Origin: Dongshaea marina
GTDB taxonomy: Bacteria > Pseudomonadota > Gammaproteobacteria > Enterobacterales > Aeromonadaceae
Assembly: GCF_003072645.1 (NCBI RefSeq)
Contig: NZ_CP028897.1
Location: forward strand, 4,043,658 to 4,107,657
Direction of reading: 5' to 3'
DNA: 64,000 nucleotides
This document shows, piece after piece, positions 32,656 through 43,280 of the stretch (position 1 is its first letter; each line of letters begins with the position of its first letter). The translations under genes and the position numbers were made by a program. Under the pieces are notes generated by a model that saw only the letters and a program-made list of their open reading frames with translations, had not been told where the DNA came from and made no database searches.

Positions 32656-35238
32656 ATGCAAGAGCAATATACTCCTCAGGAGATTGAATCCAAGGTTCAA
32701 TCCCACTGGACCGATCACCAAACCTTCAAGGCTACTGAGCAAGAGGGCAAAGAAAAGTTCTACTGCCTGTCCATGTTCCCCTACCCATCCGGGCGACTGC
32801 ATATGGGGCATGTGCGCAACTACACCATTGGTGATGTGATCGCCCGCTACCAACGACTGCAGGGCAAAAATGTTCTGCAACCGATCGGTTGGGATGCCTT
32901 TGGTCTGCCTGCAGAAAACGCTGCGATCAAGAACAATACGGCTCCGGCTCCCTGGACCTATGAAAACATAGAGTACATGAAGGGTCAGCTAAAGATGCTG
33001 GGCCTTGGCTATGACTGGGATCGGGAGCTTGCGACCTGTGATCCTGATTACTACCGCTGGGAGCAGTGGTTCTTCACCAAGCTCTATGAGAAGGGACTGG
33101 TCTATAAGAAGACCTCTTCGGTCAACTGGTGCCCCAACGATCAGACGGTACTGGCCAACGAGCAGGTAGTTGATGACCGCTGCTGGCGCTGTGACACACC
33201 GGTCGAGCAAAAAGAGATCCCTCAGTGGTTTATCAAGATCACCGAGTATGCCCAGGAGCTACTGGACGATATCGAAAAGCTCGAAGGCTGGCCTGAGATG
33301 GTCAAGACCATGCAGCGCAACTGGATTGGCCGCTCCGAAGGGGTCGAGATGACCTTCAAGGTGGCAGATTCAGATCAGAGCTTTGATATCTACACCACAC
33401 GTCCCGACACCCTGTTCGGGGTGAGCTACATGGGAATTGCCGCAGGCCACCCACTAGCCCAGCAAGCCGCCCACAACAACCCTGAGCTGGCCGCCTTCAT
33501 CGAAGAGTGTAAGCACACCAAGGTCGCCGAAGCAGAGCTTGCCACCATGGAAAAGAAGGGGATGGCCACAGGCCTTCATGCTATCCATCCTCTGACCGGT
33601 AAAGAAGTTCCAATCTGGGTCGCTAACTTCGTGCTGATGGATTATGGCTCGGGTGCGGTGATGGCGGTTCCCGCTCACGATCAACGCGACTATGAGTTCG
33701 CCGGCAAATATGGCCTGGATATAATCCCTGTGATCAAGCCTGCCGATGGCAGTGCGCTGGATATTTCAGAGCAGGCCTTCACCGAGATGGGTGTGCTGTT
33801 TGATTCTGGAGAGTTCAGCGGTCTGAGCTCCGAAGATGCCTTTGATGCAATCGCCAATAAACTCAATGAGCTGGGTCTTGGCAGCAAGCGGGTGAACTTC
33901 CGCCTGCGTGACTGGGGGGTTTCTCGTCAGCGTTACTGGGGAGCACCAATTCCGATGCAAACCCTGGACAATGGTGAGGTGGTTCCGGTACCTGCCGAAG
34001 AGCTGCCTGTGGTGCTGCCCGAAGATGTCGTCATGGATGGGGTTCAGAGCCCGATCAAGGCCGATAAGAGCTGGGCACAAACCAGCTACCAGGGGCAGAA
34101 TGCACTGCGTGAGACAGATACCTTCGATACCTTCATGGAATCCTCCTGGTACTATGCTCGCTACTGTAGCCCCAACTACCAGGACGGCATGCTCAACCCT
34201 GAGCAGGCTAACTACTGGCTGCCGGTCGACCAGTACATCGGCGGCATCGAGCATGCCTGTATGCACCTGCTATATGCGCGCTTCTTCCACAAGCTGCTGC
34301 GTGATACCGGACTGGTCAACTCAGATGAACCGTTCAAGCGCCTGCTGTGTCAGGGAATGGTACTGGCGGATGCCTTCTACTACCTCAATGACAAGGGTGC
34401 CCGGGTGTGGGTTAGCCCTGCCGAGGCGATCCTGGAGCGCGATAACAAGGGACGCATCACCAGGGCAACCGATCAGCAGGGCAACGAATTAACCCACGCG
34501 GGTATGACCAAGATGTCCAAGTCGAAGAACAACGGCATCGACCCACAGCTGATGGTGGAGAAATACGGTGCAGACACGGTGCGTCTGTTCATGATGTTTG
34601 CCTCTCCCGCCGACATGACTCTGGAGTGGTCTGACTCGGGTGTTGAGGGGGCTCAACGCTTCTTGCGTCGCCTGTGGCGCCTGGCTCACCAGTACAAGGA
34701 AGCTGGCGAACATCCGGCTCTTGATCTCAGCACTCTGAGCAATGAGCAAAAAGTTCTGCGCCGGGCTCTGCACAAGACCATAGATAAAGCCAGTGATGAT
34801 ATCGGTCGTCGCCAGACCTTCAACACGGCGATCGCTGCCGTGATGGAGCTGATGAATCAGCTGGTGAAGGCACCTCTTGAGTCTGAAAATGACAAGGCGC
34901 TGATGCACGAAGCCCTGACCGCGGTTGTCACCATGCTCTACCCCATCACCCCGCATGCAAGCTTCGCGCTGTGGAAGGAGCTGGGTCACGAAGGCGCCAT
35001 CGACCAGGCCCAGTGGCCAAATGTCGACAAGGCTGCCATCGTTGAAGATGAGAAACTGGTGGTGGTTCAGGTCAATGGTAAGGTCCGTGCCAAGCTGACG
35101 GTCCCTGCCAATGCCGAGCAGTCACAGGTCCAGGAGCTTGCGCTGGCGGAAGATAATGTCAGCAAGTTCACCGACGGAAAGACCATTCGCAAGGTGATCT
35201 TTGTTCCCAACAAGCTACTTAACATTGTTGCCAACTAA
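32656..35238 (+). CDS. leuS: Leucyl-tRNA synthetase
   Basis: An 860-aa class I synthetase (E. coli 860). It has the HIGH-type motif [15 protein letters not shown] near residues 40-54, a CP1 editing domain with TTRPDTLFG, a zinc-binding region ([21 protein letters not shown]) and the KMSKS loop ([11 protein letters not shown], about residues 617-627). It charges tRNA-Leu, one of which is encoded at 9612. It heads a long same-strand run through lptE, holA and nadD. A possible promoter lies at 32576-32605 (TTGTTG-18-TATTCT), a weak match. A G6 run near 33914 is intact in frame. Confidence 0.98.
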   Translation: MQEQYTPQEIESKVQSHWTDHQTFKATEQEGKEKFYCLSMFPYPSGRLHMGHVRNYTIGDVIARYQRLQGKNVLQPIGWDAFGLPAENAAIKNNTAPAPWTYENIEYMKGQLKMLGLGYDWDRELATCDPDYYRWEQWFFTKLYEKGLVYKKTSSVNWCPNDQTVLANEQVVDDRCWRCDTPVEQKEIPQWFIKITEYAQELLDDIEKLEGWPEMVKTMQRNWIGRSEGVEMTFKVADSDQSFDIYTTRPDTLFGVSYMGIAAGHPLAQQAAHNNPELAAFIEECKHTKVAEAELATMEKKGMATGLHAIHPLTGKEVPIWVANFVLMDYGSGAVMAVPAHDQRDYEFAGKYGLDIIPVIKPADGSALDISEQAFTEMGVLFDSGEFSGLSSEDAFDAIANKLNELGLGSKRVNFRLRDWGVSRQRYWGAPIPMQTLDNGEVVPVPAEELPVVLPEDVVMDGVQSPIKADKSWAQTSYQGQNALRETDTFDTFMESSWYYARYCSPNYQDGMLNPEQANYWLPVDQYIGGIEHACMHLLYARFFHKLLRDTGLVNSDEPFKRLLCQGMVLADAFYYLNDKGARVWVSPAEAILERDNKGRITRATDQQGNELTHAGMTKMSKSKNNGIDPQLMVEKYGADTVRLFMMFASPADMTLEWSDSGVEGAQRFLRRLWRLAHQYKEAGEHPALDLSTLSNEQKVLRRALHKTIDKASDDIGRRQTFNTAIAAVMELMNQLVKAPLESENDKALMHEALTAVVTMLYPITPHASFALWKELGHEGAIDQAQWPNVDKAAIVEDEKLVVVQVNGKVRAKLTVPANAEQSQVQELALAEDNVSKFTDGKTIRKVIFVPNKLLNIVAN

Positions 35239-35247
35239 GGAGCACAA

Positions 35248-35736
35248 GTGAAAAGAGCGCTTCGCCTCTTGCCACTGCTGATTGCAGGTCTGCTGTTGCA
35301 GGCCTGTGGTTTCCAGATGCGCACCGCACCGCCCCTGCCGCCTCAGTTAAAAACCCTGCAGGTGGTGGGTGATCAGAATAGTAACCTCTATCGTATGGTG
35401 GTGAACCGTTTGAAAATCGCCGGGGTCGATCTGGTCAGCAAGGCGGATAAGAACACTCCAATCCTCAGGGTAAATCCCCTGAGCCAAACCTCAACGGTTG
35501 CCTCCCTGACCGATACAGGGACAACGGCCGAGACTGTGGTTGAGGTCTACAGTACCTATACTCTGACCGTCCCGGGCGAGGAACCTCAGCTCTACAACCT
35601 GCACTTCACCCGAAGCTATATTAACCAGTCAAATCAGGTGCTGGCTTCGTCTGAATCAGAAAGCAGCCTGAGCTCAGAGATGGAGATCCAGGCTGCCAAT
35701 CAAATCCTGGCCCAACTGAGCCGGTATAAACCTTGA
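35248..35736 (+). CDS. lptE: LPS-assembly lipoprotein LptE
   Basis: A 162-aa outer-membrane lipoprotein that plugs the LptD barrel for LPS export. It has a signal peptide with a lipobox (LLLQAC) and a short beta-rich body containing VVNRLKIAGVDLV and LYNLHFTRSYINQSNQVLASSESE, the typical RlpB/LptE pattern. It starts 9 bp after leuS and overlaps holA by 4 bp. Confidence 0.93.
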   Translation: MKRALRLLPLLIAGLLLQACGFQMRTAPPLPPQLKTLQVVGDQNSNLYRMVVNRLKIAGVDLVSKADKNTPILRVNPLSQTSTVASLTDTGTTAETVVEVYSTYTLTVPGEEPQLYNLHFTRSYINQSNQVLASSESESSLSSEMEIQAANQILAQLSRYKP

Positions 35737-36761
35737 AACGTGTCTATCCCGAGCAGCTGAATCAGCAACTTAAAGCAGGCCTTGCGGCCTGCTATCTGTT
35801 GTTCGGGGAGGAGCCCCTGCTCAAGCAGGAGAGCCGGGATGCGATCGCCGCTACCGCCCGCTCCCAGGGGTTTGATGAACAGCTGCATTTTAAAGTAGAA
35901 GGCTCATTTGACTGGCAACCGCTATTTGAGGCCTGCCAGGAGCTGAGTCTTTTTTCCTCCAGACAGCTGATTGAACTGGAGTTTCCTAAAGTTCCGGATC
36001 ACAAGGTAGCCAAACAGCTGGAGCAACTATGCGCCCTGCTACATGCCGATATTCTGCTGATCCTGAGCGGCCCGCGCCTCAACACGGCCCAGCAAAAGAG
36101 TCAGTGGTTTAGCCGCTTCGCCAGCCAGGGAGTCTATGTGCCGATCGCCCATCCGGATCATCAGCACTTTCCGCGCTGGATGCAGCAGCGCTTTAGGGCA
36201 CTGAACCTCAATCCCACTCCCGATGCGATCACCTTCATGTGCCACGCCTTTGAGGGGAACCTGCTGGCGGCCAAGCAGACCCTGGAGCTTCTGCCACTAC
36301 AACAGCTTTCATCGCCGATTGAAGTCCGGGAGCTGCAGACGATCGTTGAGCAGCACAGTCATTTCTCCCGTTATCAGCTGATCGATGCCCTCTATGAGGG
36401 AAGGATCAAACGGGCCCGGCATATTCTTCGCCAATTGAAAGCCGAGGGAACCGAGAGCGCTCAACTGATCTGGCTGTTCCACCATGAGTTGGAGCAGCTC
36501 TATCCGCTGTGTGCCCAAAAGAGCCAGCGTCAGCCTTTGGGAACCCTGTATAAAAAACTAAAGATCTGGCCCTGGCGACAAAAGCAGCTTGAAAGAGTCT
36601 TGAGTCAGCTTACCCTGAGCCAGCTCAGCTACCTGCTCCAGCTCTGCGCTAAGGCTAATCTTGCGGCCAGCCAATTTGATGAGCCACAAAGCTGGCGTCT
36701 CCTGGAGCAGCTGTGTATCGGATTTGCTCACCCAACCCTCCCCATAGCTAACAGCATATGA
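35733..36761 (+). CDS. holA: DNA polymerase III delta subunit
   Basis: A 342-aa clamp-loader subunit that opens the beta clamp at the replication fork. The start is TTG at 35733, overlapping the lptE stop (TTGA); the resulting KRVYPEQLNQQL N-terminus aligns with E. coli IRLYPEQLRAQL. Downstream are CYLLFGEEPLLKQE, LSLFSSRQLIELEFP and a helical C-terminus (RARHILRQLKAEGTE). It overlaps nadD by 4 bp. Confidence 0.94.
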   Translation: MKRVYPEQLNQQLKAGLAACYLLFGEEPLLKQESRDAIAATARSQGFDEQLHFKVEGSFDWQPLFEACQELSLFSSRQLIELEFPKVPDHKVAKQLEQLCALLHADILLILSGPRLNTAQQKSQWFSRFASQGVYVPIAHPDHQHFPRWMQQRFRALNLNPTPDAITFMCHAFEGNLLAAKQTLELLPLQQLSSPIEVRELQTIVEQHSHFSRYQLIDALYEGRIKRARHILRQLKAEGTESAQLIWLFHHELEQLYPLCAQKSQRQPLGTLYKKLKIWPWRQKQLERVLSQLTLSQLSYLLQLCAKANLAASQFDEPQSWRLLEQLCIGFAHPTLPIANSI

Positions 36762-37408
36762 AACAAGCCATAGGACTCATTGGTGGGACCTTTGATCCCA
36801 TCCATATCGGACATCTTTGCCCCGCCATCGAAACCCGGGAGCAACTTGGTTTACAGAAAATTCTGTTTATTCCCAACTCGATTCCTCCGCACCGGGATAC
36901 TCCTCACTCCTGCGCCGAACACAGGCTGAAGATGGCCCGACTCGCCATCCGCGATGTTGAAGGATTTGAGGTCGATGATCGCGAGCTTAAGCGCCTCAAA
37001 CCCTCCTACACAATCGATACCCTGCAATCGCTACGCGCAGAGTATCCGGATACCCCCCTGTGTTTTCTGATGGGAATGGACTCTCTATTAAGCCTTGCCA
37101 GCTGGCACCGCTGGGAGGAGCTGACCGACTATGCCCACCTGGTTATCTGCCACCGCCCGGGATGGAATCCAGAGTTTGGCGAGCCCATTGCCAGCTGGCT
37201 CAAGGCGCACCAGGATCAGACCCTGGGAGCCCTGCAGACCCGACTGTGTGGCCTGGTCCAGTTTGTTGAAAACCGAACCTTTGACATCTCTGCCACCGAA
37301 CTGCGCCAAAGGATCCGTGAGGGCAAGGAGTGTCGCTATCTGTTGCCCGATGCGGTCCTTGACTACATTCGCCAGCAGGGCCTGTATCGGCCCACTCGAC
37401 CCCAGTGA
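36758..37408 (+). CDS. nadD: Nicotinate-nucleotide adenylyltransferase
   Basis: A 216-aa enzyme making deamido-NAD from nicotinate mononucleotide and ATP. The nucleotidyltransferase signature GGTFDPIHIGHL is at residues 9-20 and the ISATELRQRIREG motif is near the C-terminus. E. coli NadD is 213 aa. Coupled to holA by ATGA. E. coli has cobC between nadD and rsfS; it is absent here. Confidence 0.96.
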   Translation: MKQAIGLIGGTFDPIHIGHLCPAIETREQLGLQKILFIPNSIPPHRDTPHSCAEHRLKMARLAIRDVEGFEVDDRELKRLKPSYTIDTLQSLRAEYPDTPLCFLMGMDSLLSLASWHRWEELTDYAHLVICHRPGWNPEFGEPIASWLKAHQDQTLGALQTRLCGLVQFVENRTFDISATELRQRIREGKECRYLLPDAVLDYIRQQGLYRPTRPQ

Positions 37409-37448
37409 TATAATCGCCGGCCTTTCGCCAACGAACAGGAGAAGAACC

Positions 37449-37793
37449 TTGCAAAGTCAGCAGCTATTATCCTTTAGCATCGAAAAATTAGAAGAACTAA
37501 AAGGGCGGGAGATTGTCACTTTAGATGTGAAGAAGCGCTCCAGCGTCACCGATTACATGGTGGTCTGTTCCGGAAACTCGGCCCAGCATGTTCGCTCCCT
37601 GGCTGCCCATGTCACCCATGAGGCCCGGACTCTTGAGCAGCCGGTGCTGGGCGTTGAGGGGGAAAATGCCGGTGAATGGGTGCTGGTCGACTTAGGCGAG
37701 GTCATTGTGCATGTGATGCAGGATGATTGCCGGGATTATTATCAGCTGGAAAAGCTTTGGGGTGAGAGCCAGGCAGGAGCACACGGGGAATGA
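37449..37793 (+). CDS. rsfS: Ribosome silencing factor RsfS
   Basis: A 114-aa protein that binds uL14 and blocks 30S-50S joining in stationary phase or starvation. I chose the TTG at 37449 because AGGAG lies 7 bp upstream and [27 protein letters not shown] aligns with the family N-terminus; longer in-frame extensions overlap nadD and lack similarity. The conserved [32 protein letters not shown] and VIVHVM segments are present. It overlaps rlmH by 4 bp. Confidence 0.93.
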   Translation: MQSQQLLSFSIEKLEELKGREIVTLDVKKRSSVTDYMVVCSGNSAQHVRSLAAHVTHEARTLEQPVLGVEGENAGEWVLVDLGEVIVHVMQDDCRDYYQLEKLWGESQAGAHGE

Positions 37794-38260
37794 AGATACA
37801 GCTGGTCGCCGTCGGCACTAAGATGCCGGGTTGGGTTGAGCAGGGATTTAGCGAGTACCAACGGCGCTTTCCCAAAGATATGCCATTGGAGCTGGTTGAG
37901 ATCGCGGCGGGTAAGCGGGGCAAGAATGCCGATATCGCGCGAATTTTGCAAAAAGAGGGCGAGCAGATGCTGGCTGCCATCCCGCGCGGCAACCGAATCG
38001 TCACCCTGGATATTCCGGGCAAGCCCTGGACCACTCATCAGCTGTCAACCCAGCTCGATAAGTGGAAGCTCGATGGGCGAGATGTGTCGATCCTGATCGG
38101 TGGCCCCGAGGGACTCTCCCCCGAATGCAAGCGTGCCGCAGAGCAGAGCTGGTCGCTGTCGCCCCTGACCCTGCCGCACCCCCTGGTTCGGGTGATCATG
38201 GCTGAGAGCCTGTATCGCGCCTGGAGCCTGAGTACAAACCACCCTTATCATCGGGAGTAG
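37790..38260 (+). CDS. rlmH: 23S rRNA (pseudouridine-1915-N3)-methyltransferase
   Basis: A 156-aa SPOUT methyltransferase with the trefoil-knot SAM site visible as [14 protein letters not shown] and the C-terminal [26 protein letters not shown]. coli RlmH is 155 aa. It modifies helix 69 of the assembled 70S ribosome, consistent with cotranscription with rsfS. Confidence 0.96.
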   Translation: MKIQLVAVGTKMPGWVEQGFSEYQRRFPKDMPLELVEIAAGKRGKNADIARILQKEGEQMLAAIPRGNRIVTLDIPGKPWTTHQLSTQLDKWKLDGRDVSILIGGPEGLSPECKRAAEQSWSLSPLTLPHPLVRVIMAESLYRAWSLSTNHPYHRE

Positions 38261-38263
38261 TGG

Positions 38264-40138
38264 ATGCTGAAACAGCGGATCGCCATGCAGGATCACAGCA
38301 AGGAGGCGGCTCTTTATTATCGCAGAACTCTAATCGCCTGCCTGGCGGTGTGCGCCATGATCCTGACCTTGCTGGTCAATCTGTATCACCTGCAGATAGA
38401 CTCCTATCAGCAATACAAGACCCGCTCCCGGGATAACCGGATCAAGCTGGTTCCGGTCGCGCCGACCCGGGGCCTCATCTATGATCGCAACGGCATCCTG
38501 CTGGCTGAGAACCGCCCCTCTTACAACCTGGATATCCGCCGGGATCAGACCAAGGATCTCAAACAAACCGTTGCCGAGCTGCAGAAGCTCCTCAAGCTGG
38601 ATCCGGATCAGATCGATGATTTCTACAAGGAGCTGCGTCGCCACCGCCGCTTTGAGCCAGTGACCCTGGCAGAAGATCTCACGGAAAAACAGGTCGCCAT
38701 CTTCAGCGTGCAGCGCTATCGCTTCCCCGGCGCCTCTATCGAGGCCAGGCTACAACGCTACTACCCCTATGGCAGTGTGTTGACCCATGTGCTGGGGTAT
38801 GTCGCCAAGATCAACGACCGTGACCTGCAGCACCTGGAGGAAACCGGCGAGCTCTCCAACTACGCCGGTACCCATGATATCGGCAAGCAGGGGGTCGAAA
38901 AGTATTATGAGAATGTGCTGCATGGCAAGGTGGGCTACCAGGAGGTTGAGGTTAACAATGTCGGGAAAGTGGTACGCACCCTCAGCTATCATCCGCCGGT
39001 TCCGGGGCACGACATCTATCTCAATATCGATCTGCGCTTGCAGATGAAGGCCCAGGAAGATCTGGCCAACCGCCGTGGCGCGGTGGTGATGCTGGAGCCC
39101 AAGACCGGGGCGGTACTGGCGATGGCATCCAGCCCCAGCTACAACCCGAATCCTTTTGTCCATGGCATCAGCTCCAAGCGCTATACTTCGCTGCTGGATA
39201 ACCCCAACCATCCGCTGATCAACCGGGCCACCCAGGGGATCTATGCCCCGGCATCCACGGTGAAACCCCTGATGGCAATCATGGGACTGGACACCGGCCT
39301 CATCACTCCACAGATGCGCTTTTTCGGCGCTGGTTACTTCCAGATCCCAGGCACCAAGCGTAAATTCCGCGACTGGCAACCCTGGGGTCATGGCTGGATG
39401 ACAGTGTATAAGGCGATCGAGCAATCTGCCGATACCTTCTTCTACAACCTGGCCTATAAGGCAGGAATCGACCGTATCCACAAATATATGCATCTGTTTG
39501 GCTTTGGCCAGTATACGGGGATCGATCTTCACGAAGAGCGTAAGGGAAACATGCCGTCGCGGGAGTGGAAACAGGCCCGCTATCGCCAGCCCTGGTACCA
39601 GGGGGATACCATCTCGGTTGGGATCGGCCAGAGTTACTGGACCGCCACCCCGCTACAGATAGCACATGCCTTTAGCGTACTGATCGATCACGGCAAACGG
39701 ATCGAACCGAGATTACTTAAGAGCATTGCAACTAAAGATGGGATGCTGTCACCACCACCGCAGACCCTGCCACCGATCAAACTGAAAAATGACAAGGATT
39801 GGCAGGTCTCCCTGGATGGGATGTACCTGGTGATCCAGGGTAAGAGTGGTACCGGTCGCCGCGCCTTTGCCAACCTTCCCTACAAGGCGGGAGGTAAATC
39901 CGGTACCGCCCAGCTGGTGAGCCGGAGAACCGATGTGGAGAAGCTGATAATCACCAAGGAGCGCCACAAGGATAACGCCCTGTTTGTCGCCTTTGCCCCC
40001 TTTAATGCCCCCAAGGCCCTGGTGGTGTCAATTATTGAGAATGCTGGTGATGGCAGCTCTCCGGCCGCGGACATCGCCCGCAGCATGCTGGATGCCGTGA
40101 TGCTCCCACCCAAAGATAACAACAGGAATAAACCATGA
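38264..40138 (+). CDS. mrdA: Penicillin-binding protein 2 (peptidoglycan transpeptidase)
   Basis: A 624-aa class B PBP of the elongasome. One N-terminal TM ([21 protein letters not shown]) is followed by a dimerisation domain ([18 protein letters not shown]) and a transpeptidase domain with ASTVKP (SxxK serine near residue 328), QSADTF (SxD/N) and GKSGTAQ (KSG). It works with RodA for sidewall synthesis. Coding resumes 3 bp after rlmH, and the 3' end overlaps mrdB by 4 bp. Confidence 0.96.
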   Translation: MLKQRIAMQDHSKEAALYYRRTLIACLAVCAMILTLLVNLYHLQIDSYQQYKTRSRDNRIKLVPVAPTRGLIYDRNGILLAENRPSYNLDIRRDQTKDLKQTVAELQKLLKLDPDQIDDFYKELRRHRRFEPVTLAEDLTEKQVAIFSVQRYRFPGASIEARLQRYYPYGSVLTHVLGYVAKINDRDLQHLEETGELSNYAGTHDIGKQGVEKYYENVLHGKVGYQEVEVNNVGKVVRTLSYHPPVPGHDIYLNIDLRLQMKAQEDLANRRGAVVMLEPKTGAVLAMASSPSYNPNPFVHGISSKRYTSLLDNPNHPLINRATQGIYAPASTVKPLMAIMGLDTGLITPQMRFFGAGYFQIPGTKRKFRDWQPWGHGWMTVYKAIEQSADTFFYNLAYKAGIDRIHKYMHLFGFGQYTGIDLHEERKGNMPSREWKQARYRQPWYQGDTISVGIGQSYWTATPLQIAHAFSVLIDHGKRIEPRLLKSIATKDGMLSPPPQTLPPIKLKNDKDWQVSLDGMYLVIQGKSGTGRRAFANLPYKAGGKSGTAQLVSRRTDVEKLIITKERHKDNALFVAFAPFNAPKALVVSIIENAGDGSSPAADIARSMLDAVMLPPKDNNRNKP

Positions 40139-41241
40139 ATCACTCCCATCAACAGGAAAAGTTCTGGTACCGCTGCCACATCGACCTGCCGCTATTCATC
40201 GGCCTGTTACTGCTGATGATCGTCGGCCTGCTGATCCTCTATTCGGCCTCGGGCCAGAGTATCCCGATGACAGGGAAACAAGCGGCGCGGGGAGTACTGG
40301 CGATCGGGGTGATGCTGATCATGGCCCAGCTTCCGCCGGCCTTCTACGCTCGCTGGGCTCCGCCGATCTTCGGGGTCGGCATAGTACTGCTGGTGCTGGT
40401 GCTGATCTTTGGTCATATCGGCAAGGGGGCGCAACGCTGGCTGAACCTTGGATTTTTTAAGTTCCAGCCCTCCGAAATCTTTAAGCTGGTGATGCCGATG
40501 ATGCTGGCCGCCTGGTTTAGTCAGCAGCCGCTACCACCTAAGTTTCGCCACCTGTTGGTCGCCCTGGTGTTGCTTCTGGTGCCCACCCTGCTGATCGCCA
40601 AGCAGCCGGATCTCGGGACCTCACTGCTGATCGCCTCCTCCGGGATCTTTGTGCTGTTCCTGGCCGGAATGAGTTGGCGACTGATTGGCCTGGCAGCGGC
40701 AGCAGTTGGCGCATTCGCACCCATCTTATGGTTTTTTCTGATGCATGATTACCAGAGGGAGCGGGTACTGACGTTTCTCAACCCGGAGCGGGATCCGCTG
40801 GGGGCCGGCTACCATATTATCCAGTCCAAGATAGCGATTGGCTCCGGCGGCTTACTGGGCAAAGGCTGGATGCATGGCACCCAATCCCAGCTTGAGTTCC
40901 TGCCGGAGCGCCACACCGACTTTATCTTTGCGGTATTTGGGGAGGAGTTTGGCCTGGTCGGCGCCGCGGTGCTGCTGGTGCTTTACCTGTGCATCATCGG
41001 CCGTGGCCTGTATATCGCAACCCAGGCCCAGAGCACCTTCGAACGCCTGCTGGCGGGCTCGATCACCCTGACATTTTTCGTCTATGTATTTGTAAATATC
41101 GGCATGGTGAGCGGCCTGCTGCCGGTGGTTGGAGTCCCCCTCCCCCTGGTCAGTTATGGCGGTACCTCGATGGTGACACTGATGGCTGGATTTGGCATTC
41201 TGATGTCCATCCATACCCATCGCCGTTTGCTGAGAAAATAG
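40135..41241 (+). CDS. mrdB: RodA, SEDS peptidoglycan glycosyltransferase
   Basis: A 368-aa inner-membrane protein with about ten helices and SEDS signatures: [21 protein letters not shown], the large loop with [28 protein letters not shown], and [13 protein letters not shown] near the C-terminus. It polymerises glycan strands as the partner of PBP2. E. coli RodA is 370 aa. It overlaps mrdA and is followed 9 bp later by mltB. Confidence 0.96.
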   Translation: MNHSHQQEKFWYRCHIDLPLFIGLLLLMIVGLLILYSASGQSIPMTGKQAARGVLAIGVMLIMAQLPPAFYARWAPPIFGVGIVLLVLVLIFGHIGKGAQRWLNLGFFKFQPSEIFKLVMPMMLAAWFSQQPLPPKFRHLLVALVLLLVPTLLIAKQPDLGTSLLIASSGIFVLFLAGMSWRLIGLAAAAVGAFAPILWFFLMHDYQRERVLTFLNPERDPLGAGYHIIQSKIAIGSGGLLGKGWMHGTQSQLEFLPERHTDFIFAVFGEEFGLVGAAVLLVLYLCIIGRGLYIATQAQSTFERLLAGSITLTFFVYVFVNIGMVSGLLPVVGVPLPLVSYGGTSMVTLMAGFGILMSIHTHRRLLRK

Positions 41242-41250
41242 GGAGATCTC

Positions 41251-42222
41251 ATGAAAGCATCCATCCTCGCCCTAACCCTGTGCACCCTGCCAGGGCTAGC
41301 CATGGCTGCACCGGTTGCTCCGGTGAAGGCCCAGTTGGAGTCTCTGGCTAAAGAAACCAAGCTCCCCTATTCTGAGCTCAGCAAGGCGGTCGAGAGCGCC
41401 TCGCTCAACCCCAAGGTGATCGATGCGATGAATCATCCCTGGGAGAGTAAGCCCTGGTATCAATACTCCAAAATCTTTCTCACCGATAAGCGGGTGAGAC
41501 TGGGAGTCGATTTCTGGAAGGCCCATGCCGCAACCCTCAAGCGGGCAGAGCAGGAGTACCAGGTGCCGGCAAACCTCATCGTGGCAATTCTCGGAGTCGA
41601 AACCTACTATGGCGAGCGAATGGGTGATATTCCCGTATTGGATGCCCTCTATACCCTGGGTTTTCACTATCCCAAACGCAGCGCCTTTTTCAGTAAAGAG
41701 TTTGCAGACTATGTCAAACTAAGCAGCGAAGAGAAATGGCCCCTGACTTCGATGAAGGGCTCCTACGCCGGGGCGATGGGAATGGGCCAGTTTATCCCCT
41801 CAAGCTACCTCCACTATGCCGTGGATTTTTCGGGAGATGGCCAGAGGGATCTCTTTAATAACCCGGATGATGCCATCGGCAGCGTGGCCAACTACTTCCA
41901 CCAGCATGATTGGCAGTACAGCCAGCCGGTTGCCTATCCGGCCCATGTCACGAGTGATAAAGCTGATGCCCTGCTAAGCCCGAAACTCAAGCCGGAACTC
42001 AGCTGGAAACAGTTGGCGAAGGATGGAGTCAGCGTTGATGCCAAAATACCGGCCGATGCCCAGGTTAAGCTTCTCAAGCTCAAGGGGAAAAAGTCCCCCG
42101 ACTACTGGGTGGTACTGGACAACTTCTATGTGATCACTCGCTACAACCACAGCCCGCTGTATGCGATGGCTGTCTATCAGCTCAGTGAGCAGATCGCCCG
42201 GGAGTACCATGCAACCAGTTAA
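41251..42222 (+). CDS. mltB: Lytic murein transglycosylase B
   Basis: A 323-aa periplasmic glycosyl hydrolase (SLT family 3) that cleaves the MurNAc-GlcNAc bond to 1,6-anhydro products. The catalytic Glu lies in ILGVETYYGERMG. GAMGMGQFIPSSYLHYAVDFSGDGQRDLF follows. The N-terminus has a cleavable signal (LGLAMA-type, ending AMA) but no acceptable lipobox around its cysteine, so unlike E. coli MltB it looks soluble. It overlaps rlpA by 14 bp. Confidence 0.92.
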   Translation: MKASILALTLCTLPGLAMAAPVAPVKAQLESLAKETKLPYSELSKAVESASLNPKVIDAMNHPWESKPWYQYSKIFLTDKRVRLGVDFWKAHAATLKRAEQEYQVPANLIVAILGVETYYGERMGDIPVLDALYTLGFHYPKRSAFFSKEFADYVKLSSEEKWPLTSMKGSYAGAMGMGQFIPSSYLHYAVDFSGDGQRDLFNNPDDAIGSVANYFHQHDWQYSQPVAYPAHVTSDKADALLSPKLKPELSWKQLAKDGVSVDAKIPADAQVKLLKLKGKKSPDYWVVLDNFYVITRYNHSPLYAMAVYQLSEQIAREYHATS

Positions 42223-43147
42223 ACTCTTTGGCCTCATCATGCTGGGATTGCTGCTAAGCGCCTGTAGCAGCAACCCGAAAACCTCTTCCGATCGTTACCA
42301 TCTGGATCAGGATCGCCCACCGGCCCGTACTCTGGATCCCGATACCCTCAAAGATGCGGTGCCCCACTATGAGCCATATAGCCGGGGCGGCAATAAGGAT
42401 TATCAGGTGTGGGGGAAGTCCTACAAGGTGTGGCGTGGGATCACCCAGTATGATCAGGAGGGCGTGGCCTCCTGGTATGGCGTCAAGTTTCATGGCTATC
42501 ACACCTCCAATGGTGAGCTCTATGATATGTACGCCATGAGCGCCGCTCATAAGCACCTGCCTCTGCCCAGTTACGTGAAGGTGACCAACCTGAGTAACGG
42601 TCGCCAGGTGATCGTCAGGGTCAACGATCGAGGGCCGTTCCACGATGATCGCCTCATCGATCTCTCCTACGCCGCCGCAGCCAAGCTGGAGATGCTCAAG
42701 ACAGGCACGGCACCGGTGCGAGTGGAGCTACTGCACTTCTCTGCGCCAACCAAGCTCCCCGGACGCCTGGCAGAAACAAACGCTCCCCCTGCAAACGCAG
42801 TCAATACCACAGCAAAGACCAAACAACCTGAGGCTACTCAGGACTCAGCCTCGCAGGCAGAGCAACCCCCAATCGCCACTTTGGATAAAACGGCCAAGGC
42901 AGAGTCCTCAGAAAAGATCCCCTCCTCAGGGAAGGAGGGGAAGATGATCCAGCTGGTCGCCACCTCCTCCGAGAGCCGGGCACACTCTTTAGCCGAGCGC
43001 CTCAAATCGGAGCAACTGCCGGTCAAGGTGGTTCATCAGGGCAAGCTATACAAGGTTCAGACAGGCCCCTATTCCAACCCCAAACGCCTATATCAGACAT
43101 TAACTGAGGTTCAGCGTGAATTTATTCACGCTTTTGTTGTCCAATGA
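42209..43147 (+). CDS. rlpA: RlpA, septal lytic transglycosylase-like lipoprotein
   Basis: About 312 aa. The start ATG 42209, inside the end of mltB, gives MQPVKLFGLIMLGLLLSAC with a proper lipobox; longer frames are shadows. A double-psi beta-barrel domain (GVASWYGVKFHGYHTSNGE, VNDRGPFHDDRLIDLS) is followed by a low-complexity Ala/Thr/Gln linker and a C-terminal SPOR domain (about 245-312) that binds denuded glycan. Family members cleave naked glycan strands at the septum, or have lost this activity in some species. Confidence 0.92.
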   Translation: MQPVKLFGLIMLGLLLSACSSNPKTSSDRYHLDQDRPPARTLDPDTLKDAVPHYEPYSRGGNKDYQVWGKSYKVWRGITQYDQEGVASWYGVKFHGYHTSNGELYDMYAMSAAHKHLPLPSYVKVTNLSNGRQVIVRVNDRGPFHDDRLIDLSYAAAAKLEMLKTGTAPVRVELLHFSAPTKLPGRLAETNAPPANAVNTTAKTKQPEATQDSASQAEQPPIATLDKTAKAESSEKIPSSGKEGKMIQLVATSSESRAHSLAERLKSEQLPVKVVHQGKLYKVQTGPYSNPKRLYQTLTEVQREFIHAFVVQ

Positions 43148-43202
43148 CGAATGGTGTCGTTTGGCTAGTCCAGACACACCATCGATTGATGCCATATAGA
43201 GC

Positions 43203-43232
43203 CTGACATCGTCAAAATCCATCTGTTATAGT
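43203..43232 (+). promoter_or_regulatory. Candidate sigma-70 promoter of dacA
   Basis: CTGACA at 43203-43208 and TATAGT at 43227-43232 are 18 bp apart, about 50 bp upstream of dacA. Both hexamers are near consensus. Confidence 0.5.
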
Positions 43233-43280
43233 GGATGACGTTATATCGCTTTTTAACCTGACATGAAAGAATCGAGGACA

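Noticed and set aside
37409-37448. An in-frame upstream extension of rsfS starting inside nadD (37131)
   Set aside because: The extension overlaps nadD in another frame and has no RsfS similarity, while the TTG at 37449 has AGGAG and a matching N-terminus.
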